64,000 bases of DNA, from the NCBI GenBank assembly GCA_965216205.1, contig OZ244139.1:2232001-2296000 (forward strand). The letters are read 5' to 3'. How positions within the stretch are numbered: position 1 is the first letter of the stretch; each line of letters begins with the position of its first letter. Below are positions 25,194-34,283 of this stretch, piece after piece. This DNA is from CADEDH01 sp965216205. Lineage in GTDB: Bacteria; Actinomycetota; Acidimicrobiia; Acidimicrobiales; SZUA-35. A model generated the notes under the pieces. The model was not told where the DNA came from. It was given only the letters and a program-made list of their open reading frames with translations, and did no database searches. Both the position numbers and the translations under genes were made by a program.

Positions 25194-28189
25194 GCCGGTC
25201 GCTCGTCGTGCTGGGGAGCTTCGTCGAGCGGGGCGCGTCGGGCGGAACCGACCAGCTCCCCGTCACCACGCGATCCCTGAGCATCGCCCGCTCCGGCTGT
25301 CTCGACCTCAGCCGACTCGGTCGCAGCCCGGGCGATGTCGACGCGACGAAGCTCGCCAGTGGGTGCCGGCGACGTTGTGACGGCGGCCTCGCCCTTGGCC
25401 GCTCGAACCCCGCTGGCGAAGCGATCGAGCCTCGCGCGGACCTCGGCGGCACGGGACTCAGCGTCGCCGTCGATGGCCGCAGCGGACACCGGCTCGAGGG
25501 CGCCGTTGCCAGATCCCTGGTGGCGGGGCACGCGGCGTCGGACCCGGATCTGCTCGGTAGCCCGATCATCGACGCCGACGGTGGGCGCACCGGCCGGTCG
25601 CTTCGATTCGCGAGCGCGGAACGGGGGGATCGGGAGTCCGACGGTGTCGTCCTCGTAGCGGCCGGGTCCCGCCGCGTCGGCTCCGGTCGATGGTGCCGGC
25701 ACCGGTGGTGAGATCGGTGGGTGTTCGGTCTCGACCGCAACCAGTGGCTGGTCGACCGTCGGTGGTTCCAGGGTCGGCGGTTCTGGGGCCGTCGGGTGGG
25801 CCAGCGGCCGCTCGGTGGCGTCGTGCCAGGATCGTTGCGTCGCGCCGTCGGTGCCGAGCGACAGCCGGGCGCCCGAGCCCACGATCGGCTGCTCGTCGGT
25901 GACGTTGATGATCTCGAAGTCGTCAGCGTCGGCCGGGGCGGTGTCGGCCAACCCGTGGAGCTCGTCGCGAGCGTCGGCCGCGTCGAGCGCCGCCGCGGTG
26001 AGCGCCTCGATCGAGGGGCCACCCCCGGGTGAGGCGGGGCGCACGGCGGGCGGTGGCCAGGACAGCGCCGGGTCGGGGGCGTCGTCGCCCGGCTCCAGGC
26101 GGCGACTGTGGGCCATGCCGTCGGCCGACATCTCCCCGGTCGACAGGCACGAGGGCGGCAGCGTCACCTTGGCCGTCGTCCCGATCGTGGCCGACTCGAC
26201 GAGACGCGCATCGATACCGTGTCGGGCGGCCAGCCGACCGACGACGTGCAGACCCAGGAGGGACGGGCTCGACCCGCGGGCGAACGGCGCGCCCCGCAAT
26301 CGCTCGTTCGCCAGCCGGAGGCGATCTCGACTCATCCCCACACCACGGTCGACGACGGCGAGGGTGTAGGACCCATCGGGCTCTGCGGTGCCGACCACCT
26401 CGACCAGCTCGTCGGGAGGCGAGAAGCTCGCCGCATTCTCGATGAGCTCGGCGAGGAGATGGGTGACGTTGTTGACCGCGTTCGGTGTGATCAGGCCCGG
26501 ATCGATCGCGCCGAGCCGCACCCGGGCGTAGTCCTCGACCTCGCTGACCGCGGCCCGCACCACCTCGTCGACCGGGCGGGCTCGCCCGACGCGTCGGGGC
26601 GACGCTTCGCCGGCGAGCACGAGGAGGCTCTCGGCGTTGCGGCGCATCCTCGTGGCCATCTGGTCGAGGACGAACAGGTTCCGGAGCACGTCGGGATCCG
26701 ATTCGGTCCGCTCGAGCCTGTCGATGAACCGGAGCTGACGGCCGACGAGTTGCTGATTGCGACGGCCGAGGCTGGTGAGGAGCTCCGAGGCGTCGCGGGA
26801 CCGCCCGATCGCCTGCTCGGCGGCGAGACCCACCGCGGTCGTCCGGACCGAGTCGAACGCTGCCGCCAGCTCGGCCACCTCACCGTCGGCGTCGACCCGT
26901 AGCGGCTCCACCGCCGGCACCGTTCCAGCGGCGCCCGGCTGTTGGAGTTGGGCGACCATCTCGGGGAGCTCGACCGCTGCCAGCCGGTTGGCCTCGTAGC
27001 TGAGCTCGTTGATCGGTCGAGCGATGCGCTTGGCGAGGAGTCGTCCGACGAGCAGGGCTGCCGCCAGCGCCGTCAGCAGGACGGCGACGACGGTGATCGC
27101 CATGAGCCGGGCGGTCGCGGTGAGGTCCGAGCGCAGCGACTCGAGCCCAGACAACGGCGCGAGCGCGGTCGAGGTCGGCTGCTCGACGAAGGCCACCCAG
27201 TCGTGGTTGTCGATCCGGGTGCCGAGCCGACCGACCTCGCGGACCGGTCGGGTCCGACCGAAGCCACCCACCGTGTCGTCGAGGATGATGTGGCCGGTCT
27301 CGTCCGCGCCGGTCAGTGCTTGGCCGTAGGCCGCGCCGTGCTGCCCGTCGAAGGGGAGCTCGGTCGCGATCCTCGCTCGATCGTGGTCCGACGCCGTCTC
27401 GGCGAGGAGGAGCCCCGAACGGGTGAGGATCCGGACCTCGACCCCCCGACCCTCGTCGGCGAAGGCGTCGGCCAGCGGTTGGATAGCGGCGAGGTCGACC
27501 GTGGCCTCCAGCACCCCGAGCGGTGCCCCGGTCGTGGTGTCGTCGATGCGGACGGCGAGCGGTACGGCCACCACACCCGTCGACTCGTCGATCTCGACCG
27601 CTCCGAGGAACACCCCATCGGACCAGGCTCGTTGCCACCACTCCCGATCGGCGCTGGTGAAGTCGGTGGTCGGCCGAGCCGCGCCGACCGTGAAACCGTT
27701 GGCGTCGGTGACGATGGCCTGCGCGAACGCCGGTTGCGCCTCGATCTGGGCTGCGAGCCAGTCGCTCGATCGGCCCGTCCGATCCAACCGCTGATCCTGG
27801 CCGATGCGGCCGTCGACCTCGGCGATCGGAAGCGAGCTGAGCTCGATGGTCTCGGGGTAGACAGCACCGGTCGTCTCGACGATCACCGGTGTCCGGCTCC
27901 AGTCGATCGCATCGCCCAGTCGCTCTTCGAAGAAGGTGTCGACCGAGGCGACGAGGAGTCGGGCCTGTTCAGCGTGCCGGGCACCGATGGTGTCATCGGC
28001 CAGCGCGGCGCGATTCGCCGCGAGCTCGTCGTCGGCCCTTCCCGCCAGGGCGAAGAGGACCCCGACGGTCACCGCGCCGACGATGAGCGCGGGGATCGCA
28101 GCCACGAACAGCATCCGGAGCGTGATCCGGCCCGCAATGGAGTCGGAGAAGCCGCGCCGGTGGGGATCCGATCGTGCGAGTGAGGTCAT
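25190..28189 (-). CDS. cvnA: conservon sensor histidine-kinase-like protein CvnA
   Basis: A 999-residue membrane sensor. A first transmembrane helix at about residues 25-50 is followed by a 270-residue extracellular Cache-like domain, a second helix (about 365-385) and a HAMP region ('LLAKRIARPINELSYEANRL'). Then come a helical segment and a HATPase_c domain with N-box 'ELIENAASFSPP' and G-box 'DRGVGM'. A classical phosphoacceptor H-box is not obvious, as usual for CvnA/nitrate-sensor-like kinases. The last 300 residues are Pro/Glu-rich and disordered. The ATG at 28189 with an upstream GGGGG stretch is preferred over the in-frame ATG 51 bp further upstream. Confidence 0.9.
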   Translation of the reverse strand: MTSLARSDPHRRGFSDSIAGRITLRMLFVAAIPALIVGAVTVGVLFALAGRADDELAANRAALADDTIGARHAEQARLLVASVDTFFEERLGDAIDWSRTPVIVETTGAVYPETIELSSLPIAEVDGRIGQDQRLDRTGRSSDWLAAQIEAQPAFAQAIVTDANGFTVGAARPTTDFTSADREWWQRAWSDGVFLGAVEIDESTGVVAVPLAVRIDDTTTGAPLGVLEATVDLAAIQPLADAFADEGRGVEVRILTRSGLLLAETASDHDRARIATELPFDGQHGAAYGQALTGADETGHIILDDTVGGFGRTRPVREVGRLGTRIDNHDWVAFVEQPTSTALAPLSGLESLRSDLTATARLMAITVVAVLLTALAAALLVGRLLAKRIARPINELSYEANRLAAVELPEMVAQLQQPGAAGTVPAVEPLRVDADGEVAELAAAFDSVRTTAVGLAAEQAIGRSRDASELLTSLGRRNQQLVGRQLRFIDRLERTESDPDVLRNLFVLDQMATRMRRNAESLLVLAGEASPRRVGRARPVDEVVRAAVSEVEDYARVRLGAIDPGLITPNAVNNVTHLLAELIENAASFSPPDELVEVVGTAEPDGSYTLAVVDRGVGMSRDRLRLANERLRGAPFARGSSPSLLGLHVVGRLAARHGIDARLVESATIGTTAKVTLPPSCLSTGEMSADGMAHSRRLEPGDDAPDPALSWPPPAVRPASPGGGPSIEALTAAALDAADARDELHGLADTAPADADDFEIINVTDEQPIVGSGARLSLGTDGATQRSWHDATERPLAHPTAPEPPTLEPPTVDQPLVAVETEHPPISPPVPAPSTGADAAGPGRYEDDTVGLPIPPFRARESKRPAGAPTVGVDDRATEQIRVRRRVPRHQGSGNGALEPVSAAAIDGDAESRAAEVRARLDRFASGVRAAKGEAAVTTSPAPTGELRRVDIARAATESAEVETAGAGDAQGSRGDGELVGSARRAPLDEAPQHDERPA

Positions 28190-28351
28190 GGACTCACGTT
28201 TCCCCCGCTCGCACCCTCGACCTCCCACCGTCCGCCACACCGCCGAAGCCCCGAGGCCGCTCGGGCGCGCCCATCGACAGCGGCGGATTCTCGACGTTGA
28301 ACGCTACCGCAGCTTCGCGGTGGAGCAACGGATGGGTCGGAGCGGCGGCGC

Positions 28352-29569
28352 TCAGTCCGCCGGTGGTCGTGGATGAACCGGGATGTCCCTCGGTCCCCGC
28401 ACCTGGGTGCCGGCCCAGCGGACCTCCACACCGGGGACGAGGGCGAACGACCCGAAGCGCTCGAGCCAGGCTTCGATCGCCACCCGCACCTCCATCCTCG
28501 CGAGGTTCGATCCGAGACAGCGATGGATGCCGATGCCGAACGCGAAGTGCCGGTTGCGGCTCCGGTCGATGTCGACCTCCGCGGGGCGGTCGAACTTCTC
28601 CGGGTCCCGATTGCCAGCGGGGAACGGGAGCAGGACGCGGTCGCCGGCCGACACCGGGCAGCCGCCGACCTCGGTGTCGTTCACCGCGATTCTGGCCATC
28701 GTGACCGGTGCATAGGCCCGGAGGAACTCCTCGACGGCCTGCGGGATGAGCTCTGGCTCTGCCACGAGCCGGTCGCGGTCGTCGGCGTTGGTGGCGAGAT
28801 GCCAGAGGCTGGCGCCGATCGAGCTCCAGGTGGTGTCGATGCCAGCCATCAGAAGCAGGAAGCAGGTGCCCAGCACGTGCTTCGGCGTCAGCGGGGCGCC
28901 GCCGAGCTCGGCCCGGAGCAGTTCGCTGATGAGGTCGTCACGGGGATCCGCCCGCCGATCGGCCACCTGTTCCTCGAAGTAGGCGAGGATCTCCTTGGTG
29001 GCCCGACGCCCGATCGCGGGGTCATCGGCTGCCCGTTGGAAGATGTCGATCGCCCAGTCGAGGAACGTCGGCTCGTCCTCCCGGGGAATGCCGAGCATGT
29101 GGGTGATCACGCGGACCGGGATGTGCTGGGCGTAGTCGCCGGCGGCATCGGCGATGACCTCGCCGGCATCGAGTCTCCTCTCGATCGTGTCGAGGAGCTC
29201 GGCTGCGATGTCCCGCGTCTGCGTCTCGAGGCTGTCGACCGCCCGAGGGCTGAAGAACGGTAGGAGGATCCGGCGAGCCTCGGTGTGGAAGGGCGGGTCG
29301 GACGTGATCGGCGGCGCAACCAGCGTCGTGCTCGCCTCCGGAGGTGCCGGCAGCACGCCCACGTCGCGGGACGAGAAGTTCTCCGTGTCGTAGGCCACCG
29401 CCGCGATGTGGTCCCAGGTGAGGGGGAGGTACGAGCCGCCGAGGCGCTCGGTGTGGCCGACGGGACATCGTCCACGCAGGTCGTCCCAGATCGGATAGGG
29501 GTCGGTCTGGTAGGTGGGGTCGGTGACGTCGTAGTCGCTGGCCCAGTCCTCGACCGCATCGGGTGCCAT
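28352..29569 (-). CDS. cytochrome P450
   Basis: A 405-residue bacterial class I P450. The I-helix oxygen-activation motif 'AGIDTT', the K-helix E-x-x-R in 'EEFLR', and the heme-thiolate loop 'FAFGIGIHRCLG' are all intact. Redox partners (ferredoxin and reductase) are not adjacent. The ATG at 29569 has a clean GGAGG ribosome-binding site; a longer frame starts at 29650. It lies 162 bp upstream of cvnA on the same strand. Several Streptomyces conservons carry P450 genes next to cvnABCD, so a functional link is plausible. Confidence 0.93.
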   Translation of the reverse strand: MAPDAVEDWASDYDVTDPTYQTDPYPIWDDLRGRCPVGHTERLGGSYLPLTWDHIAAVAYDTENFSSRDVGVLPAPPEASTTLVAPPITSDPPFHTEARRILLPFFSPRAVDSLETQTRDIAAELLDTIERRLDAGEVIADAAGDYAQHIPVRVITHMLGIPREDEPTFLDWAIDIFQRAADDPAIGRRATKEILAYFEEQVADRRADPRDDLISELLRAELGGAPLTPKHVLGTCFLLLMAGIDTTWSSIGASLWHLATNADDRDRLVAEPELIPQAVEEFLRAYAPVTMARIAVNDTEVGGCPVSAGDRVLLPFPAGNRDPEKFDRPAEVDIDRSRNRHFAFGIGIHRCLGSNLARMEVRVAIEAWLERFGSFALVPGVEVRWAGTQVRGPRDIPVHPRPPAD

Positions 29570-29610
29570 CGCATGCCTCCTGTCGATCACCACCGGGCGA
29601 TCAGCACCGC

Positions 29611-29616
29611 ACGATA
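29611..29616 (-). promoter_or_regulatory. possible -10 hexamer of the P450 gene
   Basis: TATCGT on the minus strand lies 41 nt upstream of the P450 ATG, leaving room for a leader with the GGAGG ribosome-binding site; no clear -35. Confidence 0.3.
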
Positions 29617-29684
29617 GTGGCGTGGTCGCCGTCGCTCCCAGCCCAGCCACGTCGTCGACGACTGCGCTGCAGGAACGACCGGGC

Positions 29685-29690
29685 TAGGGT
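29685..29690 (+). promoter_or_regulatory. putative -10 hexamer, leaderless dodecin gene
   Basis: TAGGGT ends 6 nt before the ATG at 29697. Confidence 0.5.
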
Positions 29691-29696
29691 CTGGCC

Positions 29697-29915
29697 ATGT
29701 CGGAGACCGTGTACAACGTCATCGAACTGATCGGCACCAGCGCCGAGTCATGGGAGAAGGCGACCGCCAACGCGGTCGCCGAGGCGGCCAAGACGCTCCG
29801 CGACCTGCGCGTGGCCCGCGTCATCGAGCAGGACGTGATCGTGGAGGAGGGCACGGTCGTCCTGTTCAGATCCAAGGTCCGGTTGTCGTTCAAGCACGAG
29901 AACCCGCTCGACTAG
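29697..29915 (+). CDS. dodecin
   Basis: A 72-residue dodecin, full length for the family: 'VYNVIELIGTSAESWEKATANAV' fold start, the flavin-stacking region and the C-terminal 'KVRLSFKHE' strand. Dodecins form hollow 12-mers that store FMN, riboflavin or lumichrome and buffer free flavin or CoA. The second dodecin-domain gene follows after two bases, so the two are co-transcribed. Confidence 0.93.
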   Translation: MSETVYNVIELIGTSAESWEKATANAVAEAAKTLRDLRVARVIEQDVIVEEGTVVLFRSKVRLSFKHENPLD

Positions 29916-29917
29916 TC

Positions 29918-30685
29918 ATGGATCCGTCCACCAACAGCACCGGGGGTGCCGAGGCACCGGACGCCATCCGGGAACCGACGTACCGGGTCATTCGCCTCGT
30001 CGGCAGCTCGAACGAGTCATGGGAGCAGGCTGCTCGAAATGGCGTGAAGGAGGCGGCCAAGACGATCACGGGCCTGCAGCACGCCCGGGTCACCGACCTC
30101 GATGCGTTGATCAGCGACGGTGGTGTCGTCAGCTACCGCCTCGAGCTGGAGATCGCCTTCCAGCTCGATCGGTCCCGCCCGAGCCCGGTCACCGGCGCCC
30201 CCGACGTGACCGTGAAGCGGTATTTGATCGTCGCCAACGAGACCCTGGCCAAGGACGTGGTTCCACGGCTGGTCGCGGAGCGTCACGCCGCCGGTCCCTC
30301 GGAGTTCCACATCCTCGTTCCGGCCACCAGGTCCAAAGAGACCCGTCAGCTCACCGCCATGGCCGGCGATCCGCTGTCGGGGTATGCGGTCACCGACGTG
30401 GTCGGTCTGGACGAGGCCATCGCACGGGACCGCGACGAGGCGGCAGCTCGCCTCGCGACGTTCACCGACAAGCTCGCCGAGCAGCAGGTCACGTTCACCA
30501 GCGAGGTCGGTGGGCCCGACCCGTTCCAGGCCATTCTCCAGGTGATGCTGCGGGCGAGCTTCGACGAGATCATCATCTCGACGCTTCCCTCGGCGGTCTC
30601 GCGCTGGTTGCGGATAGATCTCCCGAGCCGCGTCCGACGGGCCTACTCGATACCCGTCGTGGTCGTGACACCTACCGCAGACTGA
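29918..30685 (+). CDS. dodecin domain fused to universal-stress-like domain
   Basis: A 255-residue fusion. Residues 20-85 repeat the dodecin pattern ('YRVIRLVGSSNESWEQAARNGVKEA', 'ELEIAFQLD'). The remaining 160 residues resemble an alpha/beta universal-stress-type domain, with 'RYLIVANETL', 'EFHILVPAT' and the C-terminal block 'DEIIISTLPSAVSRWL'. The ATG is two bases after the first dodecin stop. The frame is open further upstream inside the first dodecin gene, which is a shadow. Function is unknown; stress-linked flavin or nucleotide sequestration is a reasonable inference. Confidence 0.85.
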   Translation: MDPSTNSTGGAEAPDAIREPTYRVIRLVGSSNESWEQAARNGVKEAAKTITGLQHARVTDLDALISDGGVVSYRLELEIAFQLDRSRPSPVTGAPDVTVKRYLIVANETLAKDVVPRLVAERHAAGPSEFHILVPATRSKETRQLTAMAGDPLSGYAVTDVVGLDEAIARDRDEAAARLATFTDKLAEQQVTFTSEVGGPDPFQAILQVMLRASFDEIIISTLPSAVSRWLRIDLPSRVRRAYSIPVVVVTPTAD

Positions 30686-30731
30686 GCGGGAGCCGACCGT
30701 CGCCCGGCGACACCGTCGGGAGGTGACACGG

Positions 30732-31733
30732 TTACGCCACCGCATTGAGCGACAGCACCGAAGGCAGGCCATCGGCCAGCAACGACCAGTCGCTCCCCGT
30801 TCCCACACGCCAGACCTCTCCCGAGTCGGTTCCCACCAGAACGCCGCCAGGCCGAGCGGGGTCGACGACGAGGCCGTGGAAGTTGGCGGCACTGGGGGAG
30901 TGGGCGGCATCGCACAACGACCGCCACGACGCACCTCGATCTTCGGATCGGAACAGCATCGCACCAGCGCCACCCTCGTCGGTGTGGGAGCTGAAGGCCG
31001 TCGGTGCGCACGCCACCGTCAGCGGGAACGGCTCCCGTGGATCGATACACATGGGCCGGGCGTAGCGCGGCGTGACCCCGTGCCACACGTAGTGCCACGT
31101 CTGGCCGCGGTCGTCGGATCGGAAGACACCGGCGTTCGGCTCGACCATCTCCGCGATACCGTCGAACCGCCCGTAGCCGGTGGAGGCGAACAGCGTGCTC
31201 GGATCGTCGGGGTGCGCCCACAGCATGTGGAGGTCCGGGTTGTCGCCGGGCATGACGAGCTTCCAGGTCTCGCCGCCGTCGGTGGTGGACATCACCCCGC
31301 CCACCTCGACGCCGACCCAGAGGCGATCCGGGTCGTCGCGGTCGATGACGAGCGCCCTGGCACGACCGGGGAGCGGCGGGTCGAGCGGGACACACCAGTC
31401 GGTCGCCTCGGGTGCTGCAGCGAAGGCGGGTATCTCGGCCCAGCTCAGTCCGTCGGTGCTCCGGAAGAGGCCGGCGGGTTGGGTCGACGCGTAGAGCGCG
31501 CCGACGCCTCCCGACCGAACCTGCCAGACCTCCCGATCCGCCAGTCCCACGCACCGCCACCGGGCGCCGCCGTCGGTTGAGCGGTACAGGCCGTCGGCGG
31601 TCGCTGCGAACGTTGCGTCGCCGATGATCGCGAGATCTCGCACCGCTCCCGATTCGAGCGTGTTGACGGCGCTGTCGACGCCGGCCGCGTCGAACGTGAA
31701 GACGCCGTCGGTGGTTCCTGCGAGCACATGCAT
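30732..31733 (-). CDS. BNR/Asp-box repeat beta-propeller protein
   Basis: A 333-residue protein with at least four Asp-box repeats of the S-x-D-x-G-x-x-W type ('STDGGARW', 'STDGLSW', 'TTDGGETW', 'SDDRGQTW', 'SEDRGASW'), as in sialidase-like and photosystem-stability-factor-like propellers. There is no signal peptide, so it is probably cytosolic. No catalytic Arg triad of true sialidases was recognised; the function is unknown. A GGGAGG ribosome-binding site precedes the ATG. Confidence 0.8.
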   Translation of the reverse strand: MHVLAGTTDGVFTFDAAGVDSAVNTLESGAVRDLAIIGDATFAATADGLYRSTDGGARWRCVGLADREVWQVRSGGVGALYASTQPAGLFRSTDGLSWAEIPAFAAAPEATDWCVPLDPPLPGRARALVIDRDDPDRLWVGVEVGGVMSTTDGGETWKLVMPGDNPDLHMLWAHPDDPSTLFASTGYGRFDGIAEMVEPNAGVFRSDDRGQTWHYVWHGVTPRYARPMCIDPREPFPLTVACAPTAFSSHTDEGGAGAMLFRSEDRGASWRSLCDAAHSPSAANFHGLVVDPARPGGVLVGTDSGEVWRVGTGSDWSLLADGLPSVLSLNAVA

Positions 31734-32337
31734 GATGGTGAGCCTCCCGGCGTTGCCACCTCAGCGGTGGTTCGCCCTCCAGTCTCTTCCGGCTGGAGGG
31801 CGGGCTCAAGCTCGCGGTCGTTGGTCGCCCGATCCCACCCTCTATTGCGATTTGATGACGAAACATCGAGCTGCTCGCGGCGGATGGGCCGGCATGCCGG
31901 AGCGCGGCGAAGGGTCATGCAGCTAGCTGCTTGTTGTCTAGAACCCCTGGTCAGCGACCTTCTGCTCGGCCACGGAGCGTGTTTCAGGAGGTAGCAAGGC
32001 TTTTTGTAAGCATGATTGCTGACCGGGCTTGTTACGGGTAGGTTGCAGGCATAGCAAATGACGAACGTTCGACGGGGCAGGACGACGTTCGACAAAAACG
32101 GCGGGCGGCTGGCTCGCTTCCAGAGTTGTTCTCCCCCGGCGGGGACCCGGTGAGCATCTGCTCGTACCCCTGACCACGGGATCGGTTCGGTCGGCGTCCA
32201 GACTTGGTGCCAACCGGCCGAGGCCGAGCGCGTGCTCGCCGTTGCAGGGAGTCGGCCTCGATGCCTCTGTCGCCCCGGTATCGAGGCCGATTCCTCGCTC
32301 ACCGACCGGCTCGGCAGCTCCTCGCCTCCTCAGCCCG
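31734..32337. other. gene-poor, lower-GC intergenic region (604 bp)
   Basis: No convincing coding sequence. It contains a 9-bp hairpin (31774-31801: GCCCTCCAG, 10-nt loop, CTGGAGGGC) and a patch from about 31845 to 32100 that is visibly lower in G+C than the flanks, with TAG/TTTTT runs unusual here. The only minus-strand frame (31938-32213) has atypical composition and no family match. It could be an eroded mobile-element end or an unannotated RNA. Confidence 0.5.
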
Positions 32338-32976
32338 TCAGCGGATGATGAACGGCCGCTCGAGGCGCTCGAACAGGTCCGCGAGCAGTCGCAGGGTCAG
32401 GCCCCAGATGACCTGTCTGGCGACATCGAGCTGAATGCCGGGAAACGTGGAGCGGGACCGTGGATACCAGTAGTCGATGTAGCGCGACGTGTCGAGGAGT
32501 GCGCCGGCGGGTACCCAGACCGCCGCTGCGACCTCGTGGTTCAACGTGAGCGATGGCCGCTCGCCGTCGAGCCAGTAGCAGTGGGCCGACACGGCCACGA
32601 GGTTGTTGGTGGCCCGCCCGCCATCGACGTCGGCGAGCGATCCCAGCCGTCTGGCTGGGCTGAGGTCGAGACCGAGCTCCTCGGCGGTCTCCCGCTCGGC
32701 TGTCGCATGGGAGTCGACGTCGCCGTCGTCGGCCCGTCCGCCGGGAAAGGCCATGTGTCCCGACCACGGGTCGCCGTCGTGCTCGGCGCGCTGGATGAAC
32801 AACAACTCGGTGTCCGATGCCCCGGCGCGGAAGATCGCCGCCACTGCGGCACGGCGCCCTCGGGCCGGTGTCTCGCGCTCGCCGTCGGGCACGAGCACCG
32901 CCTCCAGGTCGGTCGCAGCGATCCCCGAGGGTGGCGAGTGCCGTCGTCGCTCCTGGCTGGGGTGGGGGGAGGTCAT
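32338..32976 (-). CDS. Nudix hydrolase, CoA-pyrophosphatase type
   Basis: A 212-residue Nudix protein. The Nudix box begins at 'FPGGRADDGD' and ends with 'RETAEELG', supplying the Mg2+-binding Glu residues. The 'FIQRAEHDGDPWSGHMAFPGG' region matches the NudL/CoA pyrophosphatase subgroup (UPF0035-type). It should split CoA or a related nucleoside diphosphate derivative. It is divergent from the protease gene. Confidence 0.88.
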   Translation of the reverse strand: MTSPHPSQERRRHSPPSGIAATDLEAVLVPDGERETPARGRRAAVAAIFRAGASDTELLFIQRAEHDGDPWSGHMAFPGGRADDGDVDSHATAERETAEELGLDLSPARRLGSLADVDGGRATNNLVAVSAHCYWLDGERPSLTLNHEVAAAVWVPAGALLDTSRYIDYWYPRSRSTFPGIQLDVARQVIWGLTLRLLADLFERLERPFIIR

Positions 32977-33150
32977 CGCCTTCGATGATGGCCGACGGGC
33001 ACCGTCGGCGCCCAGACGGCGTCCTCACGGGCCCGATGCTGCAACCCGATCGCGGCGCTGGGGCGACACCCGAACCGGTCGTTGCGCGGTCGGGCCGATC
33101 GGCCCACACGGGTGCGGGGACCTGCTCATGAGCCGTCGTCGCCGGGCTCG

Positions 33151-33156
33151 TACGGT
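33151..33156 (+). promoter_or_regulatory. putative -10 hexamer, leaderless protease gene
   Basis: TACGGT ends 8 nt before the GTG at 33165 and supports that start. Confidence 0.4.
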
Positions 33157-33164
33157 CGAGGTGG

Positions 33165-33911
33165 GTGGCGAGTCGGCGGTGGCGGTGGATCAGCACCTGG
33201 GCGGCGACAGCGACGGCGGTGGCGGCCGTGGTCGCGGTCGCGGTCGTGGCGTCGAGCACCCATGGGGAACGGGGGGCTGCGTCGGGCGAGGGGGACCTGG
33301 ATCAGTCGACGATCGATGACCTCCGCAGCCTGGCCGCGGAGGTGACGATCCCATTGGTGGCCAGCGGTTGTGATCGGACGATGCTCGGCAACTCGGTCGT
33401 CATCGACGGCGACGTGATCACGAATCGGCACCTGGTGAACGGCGCCGCCGGGGTCTCGGTCGGATCGCAGCTCACCGTGGCATCCATCGAGGTCGGATCC
33501 TCGGGGTCCGACCTCGACGATCTCGACCTCGCCATGCTGCGAGTGACCTCGCGGCGGCCAGGTGATAGGGCCGCGCCCGTTCGCGGCGCAAGGCTGGCGG
33601 CGGAGGATCCGCCGCCAGCGGCGCCGGTTCTGGTTGCCGCATGGATCGACGGATCCCTCCGCACCGTTGCTGGGCGCGTGCACGCCTATACGGCCGGTCA
33701 AGCCTACGGGTCAGGGCTCGTCATGCTTCTCGAGCCGGCGGTCGATGCGGGCTTCTCGGGCGGCACGATCTTCGATTCCGAGGGTAACGTCGTCGGTCTG
33801 GTGCGGGCATTCGAGTCGAACACGTCATTGACAGTGGCAGTGCCCGCATCCGACATCCATGCATGGCGAACCGTGGCGAAGGCCCAGGTGATAAGCCCAT
33901 CGTGCGGCTAG
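33165..33911 (+). CDS. secreted trypsin-like serine protease
   Basis: A 248-residue protein. The N-terminus is Arg-rich and followed by a hydrophobic Ala/Val segment (residues 12-30), a Sec signal or anchor. The mature part has a trypsin/HtrA-like fold: catalytic His in 'TNRHLV', Asp in 'DLDLAML' and Ser in 'AGFSGGTI', preceded by the S1/oxyanion-forming region. The usual GDSGG is altered to GFSGG, so activity is likely but not certain. There is no PDZ domain. The start is GTG. Confidence 0.78.
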   Translation: MASRRWRWISTWAATATAVAAVVAVAVVASSTHGERGAASGEGDLDQSTIDDLRSLAAEVTIPLVASGCDRTMLGNSVVIDGDVITNRHLVNGAAGVSVGSQLTVASIEVGSSGSDLDDLDLAMLRVTSRRPGDRAAPVRGARLAAEDPPPAAPVLVAAWIDGSLRTVAGRVHAYTAGQAYGSGLVMLLEPAVDAGFSGGTIFDSEGNVVGLVRAFESNTSLTVAVPASDIHAWRTVAKAQVISPSCG

Positions 33912-34283
33912 GAGGCGGAAGTATAGAGCACAATGGGCGGTCATCTCCGTCCTGTATGGGGCAGGGTTCCGGTTTCGAGTAGACCGAGTTCGACCGCGAA
34001 GAACCTCGATCCAAATCGGTTCACATCGATGCAAATACAGCCAACGGAGAGTTGGTGGAATTGTTGAAGATGTGACCGCATTCTCATCGCGTGTTTGGGA
34101 TAACGTGGCCAGATCAACCCCATCTTTGTAGATCGAACCCGCCCGATCGATCGCCACGCGCTGGTTCGGGCCGAACGCCAGGCAGGCGATGACCTCCGCA
34201 GTCAGCGGGGTCTGGGTCGGGATCTTGCGGCCATCCTGGAGAACTCGCTCGCGCGCGAGGCGCCCGCAGTCGGTCTGACCCAG
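33912..34283. other. intergenic region before the hypothetical gene
   Basis: The first 190 bp (33912-34101) are AT-richer than the surroundings and contain no gene. From 34104 the plus strand is open in the frame of the next gene and encodes a protein-like stretch, but without ATG, GTG or TTG until 34284. Confidence 0.5.

Noticed and set aside
31734..32337. tmRNA or 6S RNA
   Set aside because: No tRNA-like acceptor end, no resume codon ORF or TTCGA-type T arm, and no closed 6S-like stem could be drawn.
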